This document shows, piece after piece, positions 35,302 to 43,731 of a stretch of 64,000 nucleotides of DNA (position 1 is its first letter; the number at the start of each line of letters is the position of its first letter). The stretch covers positions 229,551 to 293,550 of the forward strand of contig JADGDD010000005.1 of the NCBI GenBank assembly GCA_016745075.1, read 5' to 3'. Under the pieces are notes generated by a model. That model was not told the DNA's origin and did not search any database. It worked only from the letters and a program-made list of their open reading frames with translations. The position numbers and the translations under genes were made by a program. Source of the stretch: Planctomycetota bacterium. Its GTDB lineage: Bacteria; Planctomycetota; UBA11346.

Positions 35302-35882
35302 GTGGTGAAGCTGTAAGAGTAACAGGTGAGAAAGAGGTGATTGATGCGCTGCGGGGCCTTCGTGATCCAAAGGCTTTGGCGACTATCACCAGAGCGAGTG
35401 AAAAGGCTTCATTGCTTCAGATGGAAGCAGACGCAAAAGCGCTGGCCCCAGAAAAAACAGGCCGCCTGCGTGACTCTATCGGCATTGTGTCGCGTATTGT
35501 CAACGGCGTTATGTCGTCGCATGTCGGTGTCCGTCTTCGTTTTCAGAGTCGAGGCGGGCGCAAGTACACAAGTATTAAAAAGAGCTTAGCGGCTGGTGAT
35601 GATGAGCAAAACGTACACCCCGTGCTCTACTCTTTTTTTATTGAAAAAGGGTATACTAAAAGCGGTAAGGGGAAGCGGTTTTATACGAATCGACATGATA
35701 AAAGAGGAGAGTGGCGTACTGCCAAGTCTCCGAGAATTGCTCCGCGCAATTATATCGGAGCCCCATTTGATAAACATAAAAATAAAGTGCCAAGTAAGTT
35801 CGGTGCACATTTCATGGCTGGTATTCAAAAACGTGCAAAAAGATTAGCAAAACAAAAATCCAAGAAAAAAGCAAAGAAATAA
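35298..35882 (+). CDS. HK97 gp10-like tail completion / neck protein
   Basis: A 194-residue protein. The N-terminal region (VIDALRGLRDPKALATITRASEKASLLQMEADAKALAPEKTGRLRDSI) contains the ALAPEKTGRLRDSI motif characteristic of HK97-gp10-type proteins. A central block YSFFIEKGYTKSG and RNYIGAPFD complete the pattern. The C-terminus is very basic. These proteins join head and tail or complete the tail. It overlaps the previous gene by ATGA. Confidence 0.8.
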   Translation: MSGEAVRVTGEKEVIDALRGLRDPKALATITRASEKASLLQMEADAKALAPEKTGRLRDSIGIVSRIVNGVMSSHVGVRLRFQSRGGRKYTSIKKSLAAGDDEQNVHPVLYSFFIEKGYTKSGKGKRFYTNRHDKRGEWRTAKSPRIAPRNYIGAPFDKHKNKVPSKFGAHFMAGIQKRAKRLAKQKSKKKAKK

Positions 35883-35904
35883 AAACTAACAAGGAGTAGT
35901 ATCT

Positions 35905-36315
35905 ATGGCAACAACACGAACAGAGGGCGTAGGCGCGGTATTAGAAGCTGCGGTAACGCCTTTTTCCCCTGAAATTAAGACGCTGTCTTTACCGGAGCGA
36001 GCGCGTGAAGTGCTGGACCATACCCATTTGGGCAGTGTTGATTTTACCGAGAATGCGCCCGGTAAATTAAGGGACCCTGGGCAGGTGTCGTTTACCTGCG
36101 GCACCGATCATACCCTTCGTGGTATAGAAAGTAATACGCCGGAAACGTGGACGGTGAAATGGCCGTTGGAGGAGGGCGAGGCAACCCCTGCACAACTTTC
36201 TTTTACTGGTTACGTGGTTTCTTTTGGTGGCGAAGAGTTTTCTAAGGGCACGCCGCAGGATCAAAGCGGAACTATTCAGGTGCAAGGCGACTTCACTTTT
36301 ACGGCAGCAACGTAA
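35905..36315 (+). CDS. Major tail tube protein
   Basis: A 136-residue beta-rich protein (VSFTCGTDHTLRGIESNTPETWTVKWP; TIQVQGDFTFTAAT) with a good AAGGAG upstream. Size, the final FTF-type strand and its place before the chaperone and tape measure fit a tail tube subunit of long-tailed phages. The tube polymerises around the tape measure and conducts DNA. The family call is by position and composition. Confidence 0.65.
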   Translation: MATTRTEGVGAVLEAAVTPFSPEIKTLSLPERAREVLDHTHLGSVDFTENAPGKLRDPGQVSFTCGTDHTLRGIESNTPETWTVKWPLEEGEATPAQLSFTGYVVSFGGEEFSKGTPQDQSGTIQVQGDFTFTAAT

Positions 36316-36327
36316 GGACACGGCGAC

Positions 36328-36648
36328 ATGGCAAAGCCAGAAGAAAATAGAACTGCGGCGGCAGGGGATACGCACAACTTTGATACTATGCATTTGATGT
36401 CAGATAATATCAAAGTAAAATTAACGAAACCGCTGCCGTTGGATATGGAAAAACTCGGTAGTATTAAGATGCTCAATGTGGATTGTGAGCCGCTTAAAAA
36501 GAAGAAGGCATACAATCGTCGTCAAAGCGTGAGCTTTTACGCAAACAACTTGCGTGTTGTTTGTAACGCTGTGTTGCGCTGCCGTACTACAGGCCAGCAT
36601 GAGCTTTTTATTCAAACCCCTTTATTGGAGAAGGTAGATTATGTCTAA
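36328..36648 (+). CDS. Hypothetical tail-region protein
   Basis: A 106-residue protein lying between the tube and the chaperone. Central segment KVKLTKPLPLDMEKLGSIKMLNVDCEPLKKKKAYNRRQSVSFYANNLRV is basic and beta-prone. Its stop overlaps the start of the chaperone gene by 8 bp. No family is recognised; a minor tail assembly role is possible. Confidence 0.5.
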   Translation: MAKPEENRTAAAGDTHNFDTMHLMSDNIKVKLTKPLPLDMEKLGSIKMLNVDCEPLKKKKAYNRRQSVSFYANNLRVVCNAVLRCRTTGQHELFIQTPLLEKVDYV

Positions 36649-37045
36649 ACAGACTGCAAAGGCATTGCGTAATGCCATTTTGGCCGCTGATGATTCGGCG
36701 GATGTTGTTGAATTGGAAATTCCAGAGTGGAATAAAACGGTTCATTTGAAGCCCATGAGTGGCGGTGATCTTGATACCTACGAAATCGCTTATAATGACG
36801 AGGCACAATGCAAAAACATTCGAGCGATTGCCGCATCTCTTGTGCTTTGTGATAAAAACGGTGAAGCTCTATTTACGGCTAAAGATGTTCCGGCCTTGTC
36901 GAAGAAGCGCGGCACTGCCTTGAACCGCATTTTTCAGGCTATCCACGATAAGGGGTTAGCTGGGTCCGTTGTTCAAGCGGAAAAAAAGTCAGAGACGGAA
37001 TCCAAAGAAACTGGTTCCGAATTGTCGAGCGAACAGGAAACATAA
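36641..37045 (+). CDS. Tail assembly chaperone, unshifted form (gpG-like)
   Basis: A 134-residue protein located directly before the tape measure, the position of lambda G. It has a PEWNKTVHLKPMSGGDLDTYEIA block seen in tail assembly chaperones of many siphophages. Chaperones of this class coat the tape measure during tail tube polymerisation. The C-terminus after the slippery site is Glu/Ser-rich (SETESKETGSELSSEQ). Ribosomes that do not shift end here. Confidence 0.8.
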   Translation: MSKQTAKALRNAILAADDSADVVELEIPEWNKTVHLKPMSGGDLDTYEIAYNDEAQCKNIRAIAASLVLCDKNGEALFTAKDVPALSKKRGTALNRIFQAIHDKGLAGSVVQAEKKSETESKETGSELSSEQET

Positions 37046-37212
37046 GCGTTGCTGACGCAAAGAAAAATATATCAGCACAAGAGTATTGCGATTGGTGCGC
37101 GCTCTTCGCCTTGGAAGTCGAGGAGATGCACCAGAAACCCAAAGATGCGCTCCAAGATAGGGCCGCAGCTTTACAGCGAGCAAGGATAGAAACCAATGGC
37201 AGCAGCGGCTAA
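36641..37212 (+). CDS. Tail assembly chaperone, predicted -1 frameshift product (gpGT-like)
   Basis: A slip at 36982-36988 places ribosomes in the -1 frame, which is open from there to the TAA at 37210. The product would share 116 residues with the short form and add about 74. The added part includes EYCDWCALFALEVEEMHQKPKDAL, which has no start codon of its own. It ends 17 bp inside the tape measure gene, a usual position for the T domain. The long form normally links chaperone and tail tube subunits. The frame and slippery site are visible; frameshifting itself is inferred. Confidence 0.78.
36982..36988 (+). promoter_or_regulatory. Programmed -1 frameshift slippery heptamer
   Basis: A AAA AAG in the zero frame (codons GAA AAA AAG) is one of the most efficient -1 slippery sequences. 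It lies 57 bp before the zero-frame stop, and the -1 frame stays open for 74 codons. Confidence 0.8.
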
Positions 37213-39712
37213 TGTCGGTGAAGTTAACGTCGCGTTAAATGCAGAGAGTTCCCTGTTTGTGAAGGGTATGAAAACGGCTGCAAAGGGTGCTGGTGTTGTT
37301 GGTAAAGCGGCGCGTGTTGCAGGGAAGGGCGTTCAGCTTATGCGTGGTGGCCTAAAGAAAGCTGGTGTGTCTGCTCATGGTCTCCGTAAAGGCATTAGCC
37401 TTGCGGCCGCAGGAATGAAAAAGGCTCATAAGGCCGCTGTGAAATTAAGTAAGGGCCTTGAGAAGGGCCTTGCTAAATTTAAGAAGATAGGTGCTGCTGC
37501 TGGTGCTGCTGGTGCTGCGGTGATGGCTGGGTTAGCTGTTATGGTGCGTGGTCAGCTTGGTGCCATAGACGCGCAAGCAAAAATGGCCGACCGTTTGGGT
37601 ATTACCAACGAGGCCTTGGCGGAAACCACTTTTGTTGCTGGTCAATTTGGTATAGAGCAGAGCAAAGTATCAGACATGATGAAAGACCTCACCGAACGCA
37701 TAGCAGACGCAGCGGCAAACGGTGGTTCTTACGGTGAAGCCTTAGACCGTATCGGTTTATCAGCGAATCAACTTATTGCGCTCCCAGTAGATCAACAATT
37801 TAATAAAGTAATTGAAGCTATGGGTGGTCTGACAACACAGTCAGATAAAGTGTTTGTTGGTATGGAGCTGATGGCTGATGCTGGCTTTGCTGCCGTCAAT
37901 ATGGCTGATGCTGGTGCAGAGTCTCTGCAAGACATGCGCGAGGAGGCTGCTCGGTTAAATATATCTGTATCGCGCGTAGATGCATCAAAGGTGGAAGAGG
38001 CCAACCGTTCTCTGAAGAAGGCCAAGGCAATATCGCAGACATTTTCCCAACAGCTCACCGTTGGCATGGCTCCGTTAATTGAAGCGGTGTCTTCTGGCTT
38101 TGTTGATTGGGCAGCAGGTATTGGCGGTTTCGGCGGTTTAGCGGATAAGGTGCTGAGGTTTACGGTTAGGGGTGTTGGTAAAGTGATGGATGCGTGGCAC
38201 GGTCTTAATATGGCTTATGAAGCTGGCCGTAAGGGCTTAGCAATGGTTTCTTTAAAGACACATGAATTTGTTCGTAATGTTGTGATTGGATTTAACTATA
38301 TAAAGGGTAATATTGGCGGCGCTTGGGATTGGATAAAGGCAAAGGCTGATGTTCTTTTTACTAAGCTTGGTTTGATGAATGATAATTGGAGCGAAGCGTT
38401 TACGTATAGCCTTGCCTCAATTAAGGAGGCCTTTGGCGAAACCGTTATGTCTATGGGCCAGTTGGCTATAAGTTCCAATCTCAAGGGCCTAACGGATATA
38501 GGAACGGAGGCAGTGCATGCGGGCTTTGACGTGTGGAATGCTGCTCAAGAGCAAAAAAAAGCCTCTGCCAAGATTCTTTTTGATGGATCGGAAGAATTAA
38601 AGGAAGCGCAGGCTGCGCTTGTTGAAGCCGAGCGCAGCCTCATAGATAATGTTGATGTTAATTCATTGCAAACGCCTGTCCTTGATGAAAAGATTGCCAC
38701 CTTAAAAAGCGTTGTTGAGGAAGCTCAGGCTAATTACAATAACCTTGCACATACTGAAGAGGAGCAACGTACATCTGGTTTATTTGAGGCAGAAGTGGGT
38801 CGTTTACAGGCAGAATCGCAACTTCGCGCAGCGGCGCATGCTGAAAAAGCGGCAAAGAATCAAGAGGATCGATCGGCAGAGTTAGAAGAATTGCGTAAGC
38901 ATAATGAAGACAAGGCCGCAGAGAAGCTGGCCGCAGATTTAGCAGATCAACAACGGCAAGACCGTAGTATCAATTTTATGACAGCGGCATGGCGTGAAGG
39001 CTTAGAGGCTCAGAAAAAGTTTACAAAAATGCATTGGTCAGAACAGGCTAAGACTATTTTTGGTGAGATGCAAAACATTACAAACGGTACTGCAAAGACC
39101 AATAAAACAATGTTTAAGATCAATAAGATAGCAGCGCTGGCAAATGCTGGTATGAATACGGCTTCTGGTGTCAGTAAAACATTATCAGCATATCCGTACC
39201 CGTGGAATATCCCGATGGCTGGCTTGCATTTGGCTGCTGGTGTTGCGCAGGTTCGGTCTATTAGCGCTTCGTCTTATGGTGGTGGTTCAGGCGCTTCATC
39301 TGTCCCTAGTTCTAGTGTCAGTGTTCCAGCAATGGCTGGTTCTGCTGATAGCGTAGTCGGCACGGAAAAACCTGAGTCTATAGAGCCAGATCGTTATTTA
39401 ATGTCTGCTCGTAGTGACTTTGATGTGCTGTCTGGTATGCAACATATGCAGGCAATCCGCAACGGATCATTAAATGCAAATAATTCACCGCTGTCATCTG
39501 TTTCAGAGGTGCCAACAGATTCCGCGCGTCCATTTTCTGAGGCTCGCGCTGTGGCTGCTGATGTGGTGCTAGGTGAGTCTGAGCGGTTTGGAACTTTAGT
39601 GGTCAACCCGAGCGATGGAGACGGGGTTGTGTCGAGCCGTTGGGTTGCAGACAAATTTAACGAAGCCGTAGAACAGGGCCACCCTATAACAAGGATATTG
39701 CACAGCGTATGA
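37196..39712 (+). CDS. Tape measure protein
   Basis: An 838-residue protein, the longest of the tail genes, fixing tail length and entering the cell envelope during DNA ejection. The N-terminal 95 residues are Ala/Gly/Lys-rich helix, followed by a hydrophobic segment (AAGAAGAAVMAGLAVMV, about 100-116). Residues about 120-270 show the typical TMP block (AKMADRLGITNEALAETTFVAGQFG). A long coiled coil spans about 455-620, and a second hydrophobic region (AALANAGMNTASGVSKTL, about 645-690) follows. At roughly 0.15 nm per residue this implies a tail of about 125 nm. Confidence 0.92.
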   Translation: MAAAANVGEVNVALNAESSLFVKGMKTAAKGAGVVGKAARVAGKGVQLMRGGLKKAGVSAHGLRKGISLAAAGMKKAHKAAVKLSKGLEKGLAKFKKIGAAAGAAGAAVMAGLAVMVRGQLGAIDAQAKMADRLGITNEALAETTFVAGQFGIEQSKVSDMMKDLTERIADAAANGGSYGEALDRIGLSANQLIALPVDQQFNKVIEAMGGLTTQSDKVFVGMELMADAGFAAVNMADAGAESLQDMREEAARLNISVSRVDASKVEEANRSLKKAKAISQTFSQQLTVGMAPLIEAVSSGFVDWAAGIGGFGGLADKVLRFTVRGVGKVMDAWHGLNMAYEAGRKGLAMVSLKTHEFVRNVVIGFNYIKGNIGGAWDWIKAKADVLFTKLGLMNDNWSEAFTYSLASIKEAFGETVMSMGQLAISSNLKGLTDIGTEAVHAGFDVWNAAQEQKKASAKILFDGSEELKEAQAALVEAERSLIDNVDVNSLQTPVLDEKIATLKSVVEEAQANYNNLAHTEEEQRTSGLFEAEVGRLQAESQLRAAAHAEKAAKNQEDRSAELEELRKHNEDKAAEKLAADLADQQRQDRSINFMTAAWREGLEAQKKFTKMHWSEQAKTIFGEMQNITNGTAKTNKTMFKINKIAALANAGMNTASGVSKTLSAYPYPWNIPMAGLHLAAGVAQVRSISASSYGGGSGASSVPSSSVSVPAMAGSADSVVGTEKPESIEPDRYLMSARSDFDVLSGMQHMQAIRNGSLNANNSPLSSVSEVPTDSARPFSEARAVAADVVLGESERFGTLVVNPSDGDGVVSSRWVADKFNEAVEQGHPITRILHSV

Positions 39713-40473
39713 ACAATTTGCCTTTAGTGTTGTATAATAATATCTTGCGGTCCGGCACCGTGACGGCGAGTAGTCAAACGGTATCAGAGCCAGCCGTCTA
39801 TGTGTCTGATTGGCATGTCTCCACGCGCTGGCTGCCCGCCGTTGATGGAGTTTCTACGCTTACGTTTGATAGTGGTGTCGGCAATACGGCTACTGCTAAC
39901 GCCTTTGCCCTGTATCGGCATACGCTGCATGTAACGGGTGGGACTGTGGCGGTTGAATGGTCTGATGATGGGGTGGCATGGTTTGATCTCTTGTTGCCAT
40001 TCACGCCTGTGTCGGCGCGTGTTGTTTTTATTACCTTTGCCGGAAAAACAGCGCGGTATTTCCGTATTAGCGTGGATGAAACGCCAGCGGGTGGCCTTGG
40101 GTTGGTGGCGCTTGGTGAAACGTTGGAGATAGATAATGGTTTTCGTATTGGTTATTCTGCCCCGCATTTTTCCCGCAATGTGCGTACAAAAGTGCAGCAG
40201 TCAGAAACTGGTTTATGGATTGGAAGCAGCACTATAGACAAGGGGATTACAGGCGTATTCCGTATTCATGATGTTGACGAATTTTGGGCGTATGATTTTT
40301 TGTTGCCGTTTATTGAGCATGCAGAACGTTTCCCGTTTTTTATGTTATGGAATGAGCTAGATTATCCCGATCGTGCGGCAATTATTAGGAGTGTAGAAAA
40401 AAGAATCCCCCCATTTTCATATAGTCATTATGGCCGTATTTCTGGCGGTTTTAAATATAACGGGTGGGAATAA
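39709..40473 (+). CDS. Tail tip protein with N-terminal discoidin-like beta domain
   Basis: A 254-residue protein after the tape measure, overlapping it by 4 bp. The N-terminal half (ASSQTVSEPAVYVSDWHVSTRWLPA, ARYFRISVDE) resembles an F5/8 type C or galactose-binding sandwich. The C-terminal half (FRIGYSAPHFSRNVRTKVQQ; RFPFFMLWNELDYPDRAAII) looks like a conserved siphovirus distal-tail segment. It probably sits at the tail tip, next to the hub. Confidence 0.6.
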   Translation: MNNLPLVLYNNILRSGTVTASSQTVSEPAVYVSDWHVSTRWLPAVDGVSTLTFDSGVGNTATANAFALYRHTLHVTGGTVAVEWSDDGVAWFDLLLPFTPVSARVVFITFAGKTARYFRISVDETPAGGLGLVALGETLEIDNGFRIGYSAPHFSRNVRTKVQQSETGLWIGSSTIDKGITGVFRIHDVDEFWAYDFLLPFIEHAERFPFFMLWNELDYPDRAAIIRSVEKRIPPFSYSHYGRISGGFKYNGWE

Positions 40474-42204
40474 ATGTACGATACGGAAAAAGCTTTAGCG
40501 GGAAGGTCGCCGTACACCATTATAGAAATAGAGTCTCCGTATATTACGGATGTGCTGGCCGCAGAAAACCCCGACGGCTCGGGGCCTTGTTATAATACGC
40601 CTGCTACTGCTCGCGGGTTTACGGGGTATTCTGTTGTAGATAAAATATATACATTTGGTGATGTTGATAAACAGGTGCCTGCTGGTGTGTCTTTGTTACC
40701 GTCGCTTATTTCATTCTCTGCACGGTCCCCGCGCATTGCCCCTGCGAAAGCGGAAGGAATAGGCATGCGGGGTGGTTGTAATATTATTATACAGGACCAT
40801 CCGCACCATGACATTGATACAGACCCCTACGTCTCAGAACGAGCATACAACCCACGGGATCGCGGGAGTTATTGGGGGAAATGGCTTGCAAGAAATCCCT
40901 ATTATCAAGGTGTTACATTACGTGTCCGGCAAGGTTTTATTGTTGATGGTGTGTATAGTCCAGATAATTTTAGAGACGCTACCTATCATGTGGAGCGTAT
41001 TAATGGGCCTGATAGTAATGGCCGCGTTACTCTTTCTTGTAGTGATGTGCTCCAGTTTACTGATGGTGATCGTGCCCAGTGCCCTCGTGTTTCTTCTGGT
41101 CGTTTTCTGCATGAGCTTGCTGCCGGAGCTACCATCGCAACCCTTACCCCATCCGGAGCCGGAGCCGCATACGCTGCCTTCGGAATAATTCGCGCGAGTG
41201 ATGAGTTGATGTTGTATACCCGCATTGATGATGTTCTCACTCTGACTCGTTCCGTTTTTGGAACGGAAGAGGAGAACCATGATGCAGATACTCGTGTGCA
41301 AGAGTGTGTGTACTGGGATGCGGTCAACGTCTTGGATATTATTTATGATTTACTGGTCAACCATGCGGGCATCAATCCGTCTTTTGTTGATCTGATGGAG
41401 TGGAAAAATGAGTCTGGTGGATGGTTGGCGCTCTATAATTTAACCGCCATATTATCAGAGCCGGAGGGCATTAATGATTTGCTGGCAGAATTAAGCGAGC
41501 AGTGTCTACTCTATCTCTGGTGGGATGCGGAGTCGGCTAAAGTTCGCTTGCGTGCCGTTGCGCCATATATTGGTGATAAGGTCGCTGTCAATGATACCTA
41601 TCATATACGAGACAAGGCCGGACAGGTGCAGCATAAAGTCAGTGATCGCCTGACCGATGTTGTTGTATATTTTGGCCTGCGTACCCCCGTGCATGACTTA
41701 AAGGAAGAGGCCAGTTATTATGAGGTGGTAGAGCGTGCGGATGATGAAGCCGCTAGTGACTGGGGGAGTCGTAAGGTTCGTACCATTTATTCGCGGTGGT
41801 TCAGCCGTGCGCAGCGTGTGTTGGTGGTGGCTATGTCCTACCGCATAGCCACACGTTTTAGAGATGGGACAAAAAGCCTGCCTATAAAAATAGACACAAA
41901 AGATGATGTGATTGTGGTCGGTGATGTCTTGTCTGTAACCAGTGACCGCTTACAGGATGGCTCGGGGAGTGCCGCATCAATGGCTATGCAAGTTGTAGAG
42001 GCCAAGCGTTTAGCGGACGGTGATGAGCTGGCTTTAGTAGTTGAGACGTACAGTTTTCTAGCACGGTACTGTTTGATAGCAGATACCGATATGGCCGCCG
42101 TCACCTATGATACCGCCACCGACGAACAGCGAGAAATCTATGGGTTTATAGCAGACGGCACCAACACTTTTTCAGATGGATCATCCGCATACGTTATAGG
42201 ATAA
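40474..42204 (+). CDS. Putative tail tip hub / tail-associated protein
   Basis: A 576-residue protein beginning directly after the previous stop. It opens with YTIIEIESPYITDVLAAENPDG and continues with mixed beta domains, including DATYHVERINGPDSNGRVTLSCSDVLQFTDGDRAQCPRVSSG and WRALYNLTAILSEPEGIN-like hub features. The place between the distal tail protein and receptor-binding genes fits a hub that plugs the tube. No lysozyme or protease motif is seen. Function inferred from order and size. Confidence 0.55.
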   Translation: MYDTEKALAGRSPYTIIEIESPYITDVLAAENPDGSGPCYNTPATARGFTGYSVVDKIYTFGDVDKQVPAGVSLLPSLISFSARSPRIAPAKAEGIGMRGGCNIIIQDHPHHDIDTDPYVSERAYNPRDRGSYWGKWLARNPYYQGVTLRVRQGFIVDGVYSPDNFRDATYHVERINGPDSNGRVTLSCSDVLQFTDGDRAQCPRVSSGRFLHELAAGATIATLTPSGAGAAYAAFGIIRASDELMLYTRIDDVLTLTRSVFGTEEENHDADTRVQECVYWDAVNVLDIIYDLLVNHAGINPSFVDLMEWKNESGGWLALYNLTAILSEPEGINDLLAELSEQCLLYLWWDAESAKVRLRAVAPYIGDKVAVNDTYHIRDKAGQVQHKVSDRLTDVVVYFGLRTPVHDLKEEASYYEVVERADDEAASDWGSRKVRTIYSRWFSRAQRVLVVAMSYRIATRFRDGTKSLPIKIDTKDDVIVVGDVLSVTSDRLQDGSGSAASMAMQVVEAKRLADGDELALVVETYSFLARYCLIADTDMAAVTYDTATDEQREIYGFIADGTNTFSDGSSAYVIG

Positions 42205-42207
42205 AAA

Positions 42208-42771
42208 ATGCCTCATACATACTTAGATATTCCCGATGCAATTTTAGGCGCAGGTCAGCCGCTCAATGTGGTGTGGACGGTCCAGATGAGTTGGAACATG
42301 CAGGCCATAGCAGGGGGGCACGATGACGCGCCCAAGATAGCCGTTGATTTGAGTGGAAAAACAGCGCTTGCTACAGATAATACCGACACCACGCAGGTAT
42401 TGCGCCCAGATGGCACAGGTGGGGTTGTGTGGAGTCCAGATGGCGCGGTAAATAATGAGGTGAAGCATGCGCGAACGGTTGATAGCAAGACGGTGTCTCT
42501 GTCCGGATTATCATCTGGGGTTTGGCATGTGACAGCGCATGGCCGAGAAAATGCTGGCGAGGTTAATATTGACGCTAAGCAGCATGGCTTGTGCGTCGTC
42601 TCTGGTGGCTCTATTGCTTTCCAGTCTACTGGCACCAATGATTCATCATCCGTGCCGTCTTTTACGGAATCAGTTGATAGATTTTCATTGGCTGGCGGTG
42701 TTTTGTCGTGGGAGTCTGGCGTTGATCGTGTCGGGAACTTTCGGGTGCTTGTCGCATCTCGCGTAAAGTAA
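42208..42771 (+). CDS. Hypothetical tail protein
   Basis: A 187-residue beta-rich protein (SLSGLSSGVWHVTAHGRENAGEVNIDAKQHGLCVVSGGSIAFQS). The domain resembles an Ig-like or fibre-shaft unit. Its position after the hub suggests a tail tip or fibre accessory. No known family. Confidence 0.5.
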   Translation: MPHTYLDIPDAILGAGQPLNVVWTVQMSWNMQAIAGGHDDAPKIAVDLSGKTALATDNTDTTQVLRPDGTGGVVWSPDGAVNNEVKHARTVDSKTVSLSGLSSGVWHVTAHGRENAGEVNIDAKQHGLCVVSGGSIAFQSTGTNDSSSVPSFTESVDRFSLAGGVLSWESGVDRVGNFRVLVASRVK

Positions 42772-42832
42772 TAGCGGCGTTTTTGCCGTCGCTTGGTCTT
42801 TCTATCATTGTATCGCCTTTATCGTTTCGCTA

Positions 42833-43135
42833 ATGATAGATATATTTGATAGTATTGTTGCTTCCGTCGTTGCTGCTATTGTCGGTGCTTTTGTTTGGCT
42901 GCTGAAATCTTGCGCTCGGCAACGAGCGGCTGCGGAAGTAGTGAAAACCAGAATTTCATCGGTTGAAAAAGATGTTGATGAGCTGCGGCTTAATTGGGAG
43001 CGGTCTGAAAACCGTTTGCTTGATGCAGTTCGCTCCATGCACCATGAACAAATGGATAAGCTTGGCAGGATGGAATTGCGTATAGATGGCTATCAGCAGC
43101 AGGTGTTTGATTTAGCAATGCGGGGTGAAAGCTAA
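42833..43135 (+). CDS. Membrane-anchored coiled-coil protein, possible holin/spanin-like
   Basis: A 100-residue protein. One N-terminal membrane segment (SIVASVVAAIVGAFVWLLKSC, about 7-27) is followed by a long charged coiled coil (VVKTRISSVEKDVDELRLNWERSENRL). The topology fits a type II inner-membrane spanin or a small holin. Its stop overlaps the next ATG by one base, forming a pair with the lipoprotein-like gene. That pairing resembles i-spanin/o-spanin lysis cassettes, but the second protein is larger than usual and also has a membrane helix. Confidence 0.55.
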   Translation: MIDIFDSIVASVVAAIVGAFVWLLKSCARQRAAAEVVKTRISSVEKDVDELRLNWERSENRLLDAVRSMHHEQMDKLGRMELRIDGYQQQVFDLAMRGES

Positions 43136-43731
43136 TGCGCTGCATGCTGTTGGCTCTGCTGTGTGTTGTATGCGTTGGCTGTGTCCCGCGTGTGTTGTCT
43201 GATGATCAAGCTCAGGTGGCGGCGGAGGTCAAAGAGGGTGCTCTTGCTTTAGAAGTTGCCCTGAATGCTGAAGGCGTGAACGAAGAGACCCGCCGCCGTC
43301 TTGCGCAATCCGTCTGTGATAATTTACAGGCGCTTTTTACGCATTTAGATTTGCCATCCGCAAAAGCCAGTGCATCTGATTTGGTGAAAGAATTATTTAT
43401 ACAGCCAGCCATAGACGGCACGCCGCCGCTAACGCCTGCAACAGATACCTATGAAAAAGAAGCCAAGCAGAGCCGAGAAAACCCGCCTGCTGGTTCGTCT
43501 TTGTGGCTGTGGGTTACTGGTGGACTGACTGCTGCCGCTCTTGTTGTTTTGCGTGCTAAGCATGGCACAGGGGCGGCGATTGCTGGACTTGCTGCGCACA
43601 TGTTGCCGCCATATCTGGGCGGCCCTGTTGCCGCTGTGACCAAGTGGTGCTTGGATGCTGGGCAAAAAGAGAAGCCGGAAAAAGATCCCGTTGCGCAAAC
43701 GTGGACGGGTATGGGGAGCGATATAGCATAA
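43135..43731 (+). CDS. Lipoprotein-like membrane protein, possible lysis component
   Basis: A 198-residue protein. The N-terminus is a lipoprotein-type signal (MRCMLLALLCVVCVGC, Cys near 16). A helical middle (ALEVALNAEGVNEETRRRLAQSVCDNL) precedes a second membrane segment (LWVTGGLTAAALVVLRA, about 121-138) and a partly hydrophobic C-terminus. Pairing with the coiled-coil gene by a one-base overlap suggests joint function in the envelope. Holin, spanin or superinfection-exclusion roles are possible; none is proven. Confidence 0.5.
   Translation: MRCMLLALLCVVCVGCVPRVLSDDQAQVAAEVKEGALALEVALNAEGVNEETRRRLAQSVCDNLQALFTHLDLPSAKASASDLVKELFIQPAIDGTPPLTPATDTYEKEAKQSRENPPAGSSLWLWVTGGLTAAALVVLRAKHGTGAAIAGLAAHMLPPYLGGPVAAVTKWCLDAGQKEKPEKDPVAQTWTGMGSDIA

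Noticed and set aside
43644-43730. Upstream start of the tail spike gene
   Set aside because: It would run 29 codons inside the preceding gene with a Lys/Arg/Cys-rich sequence; the ATG at 43731 has GGGGAG and a one-base overlap.
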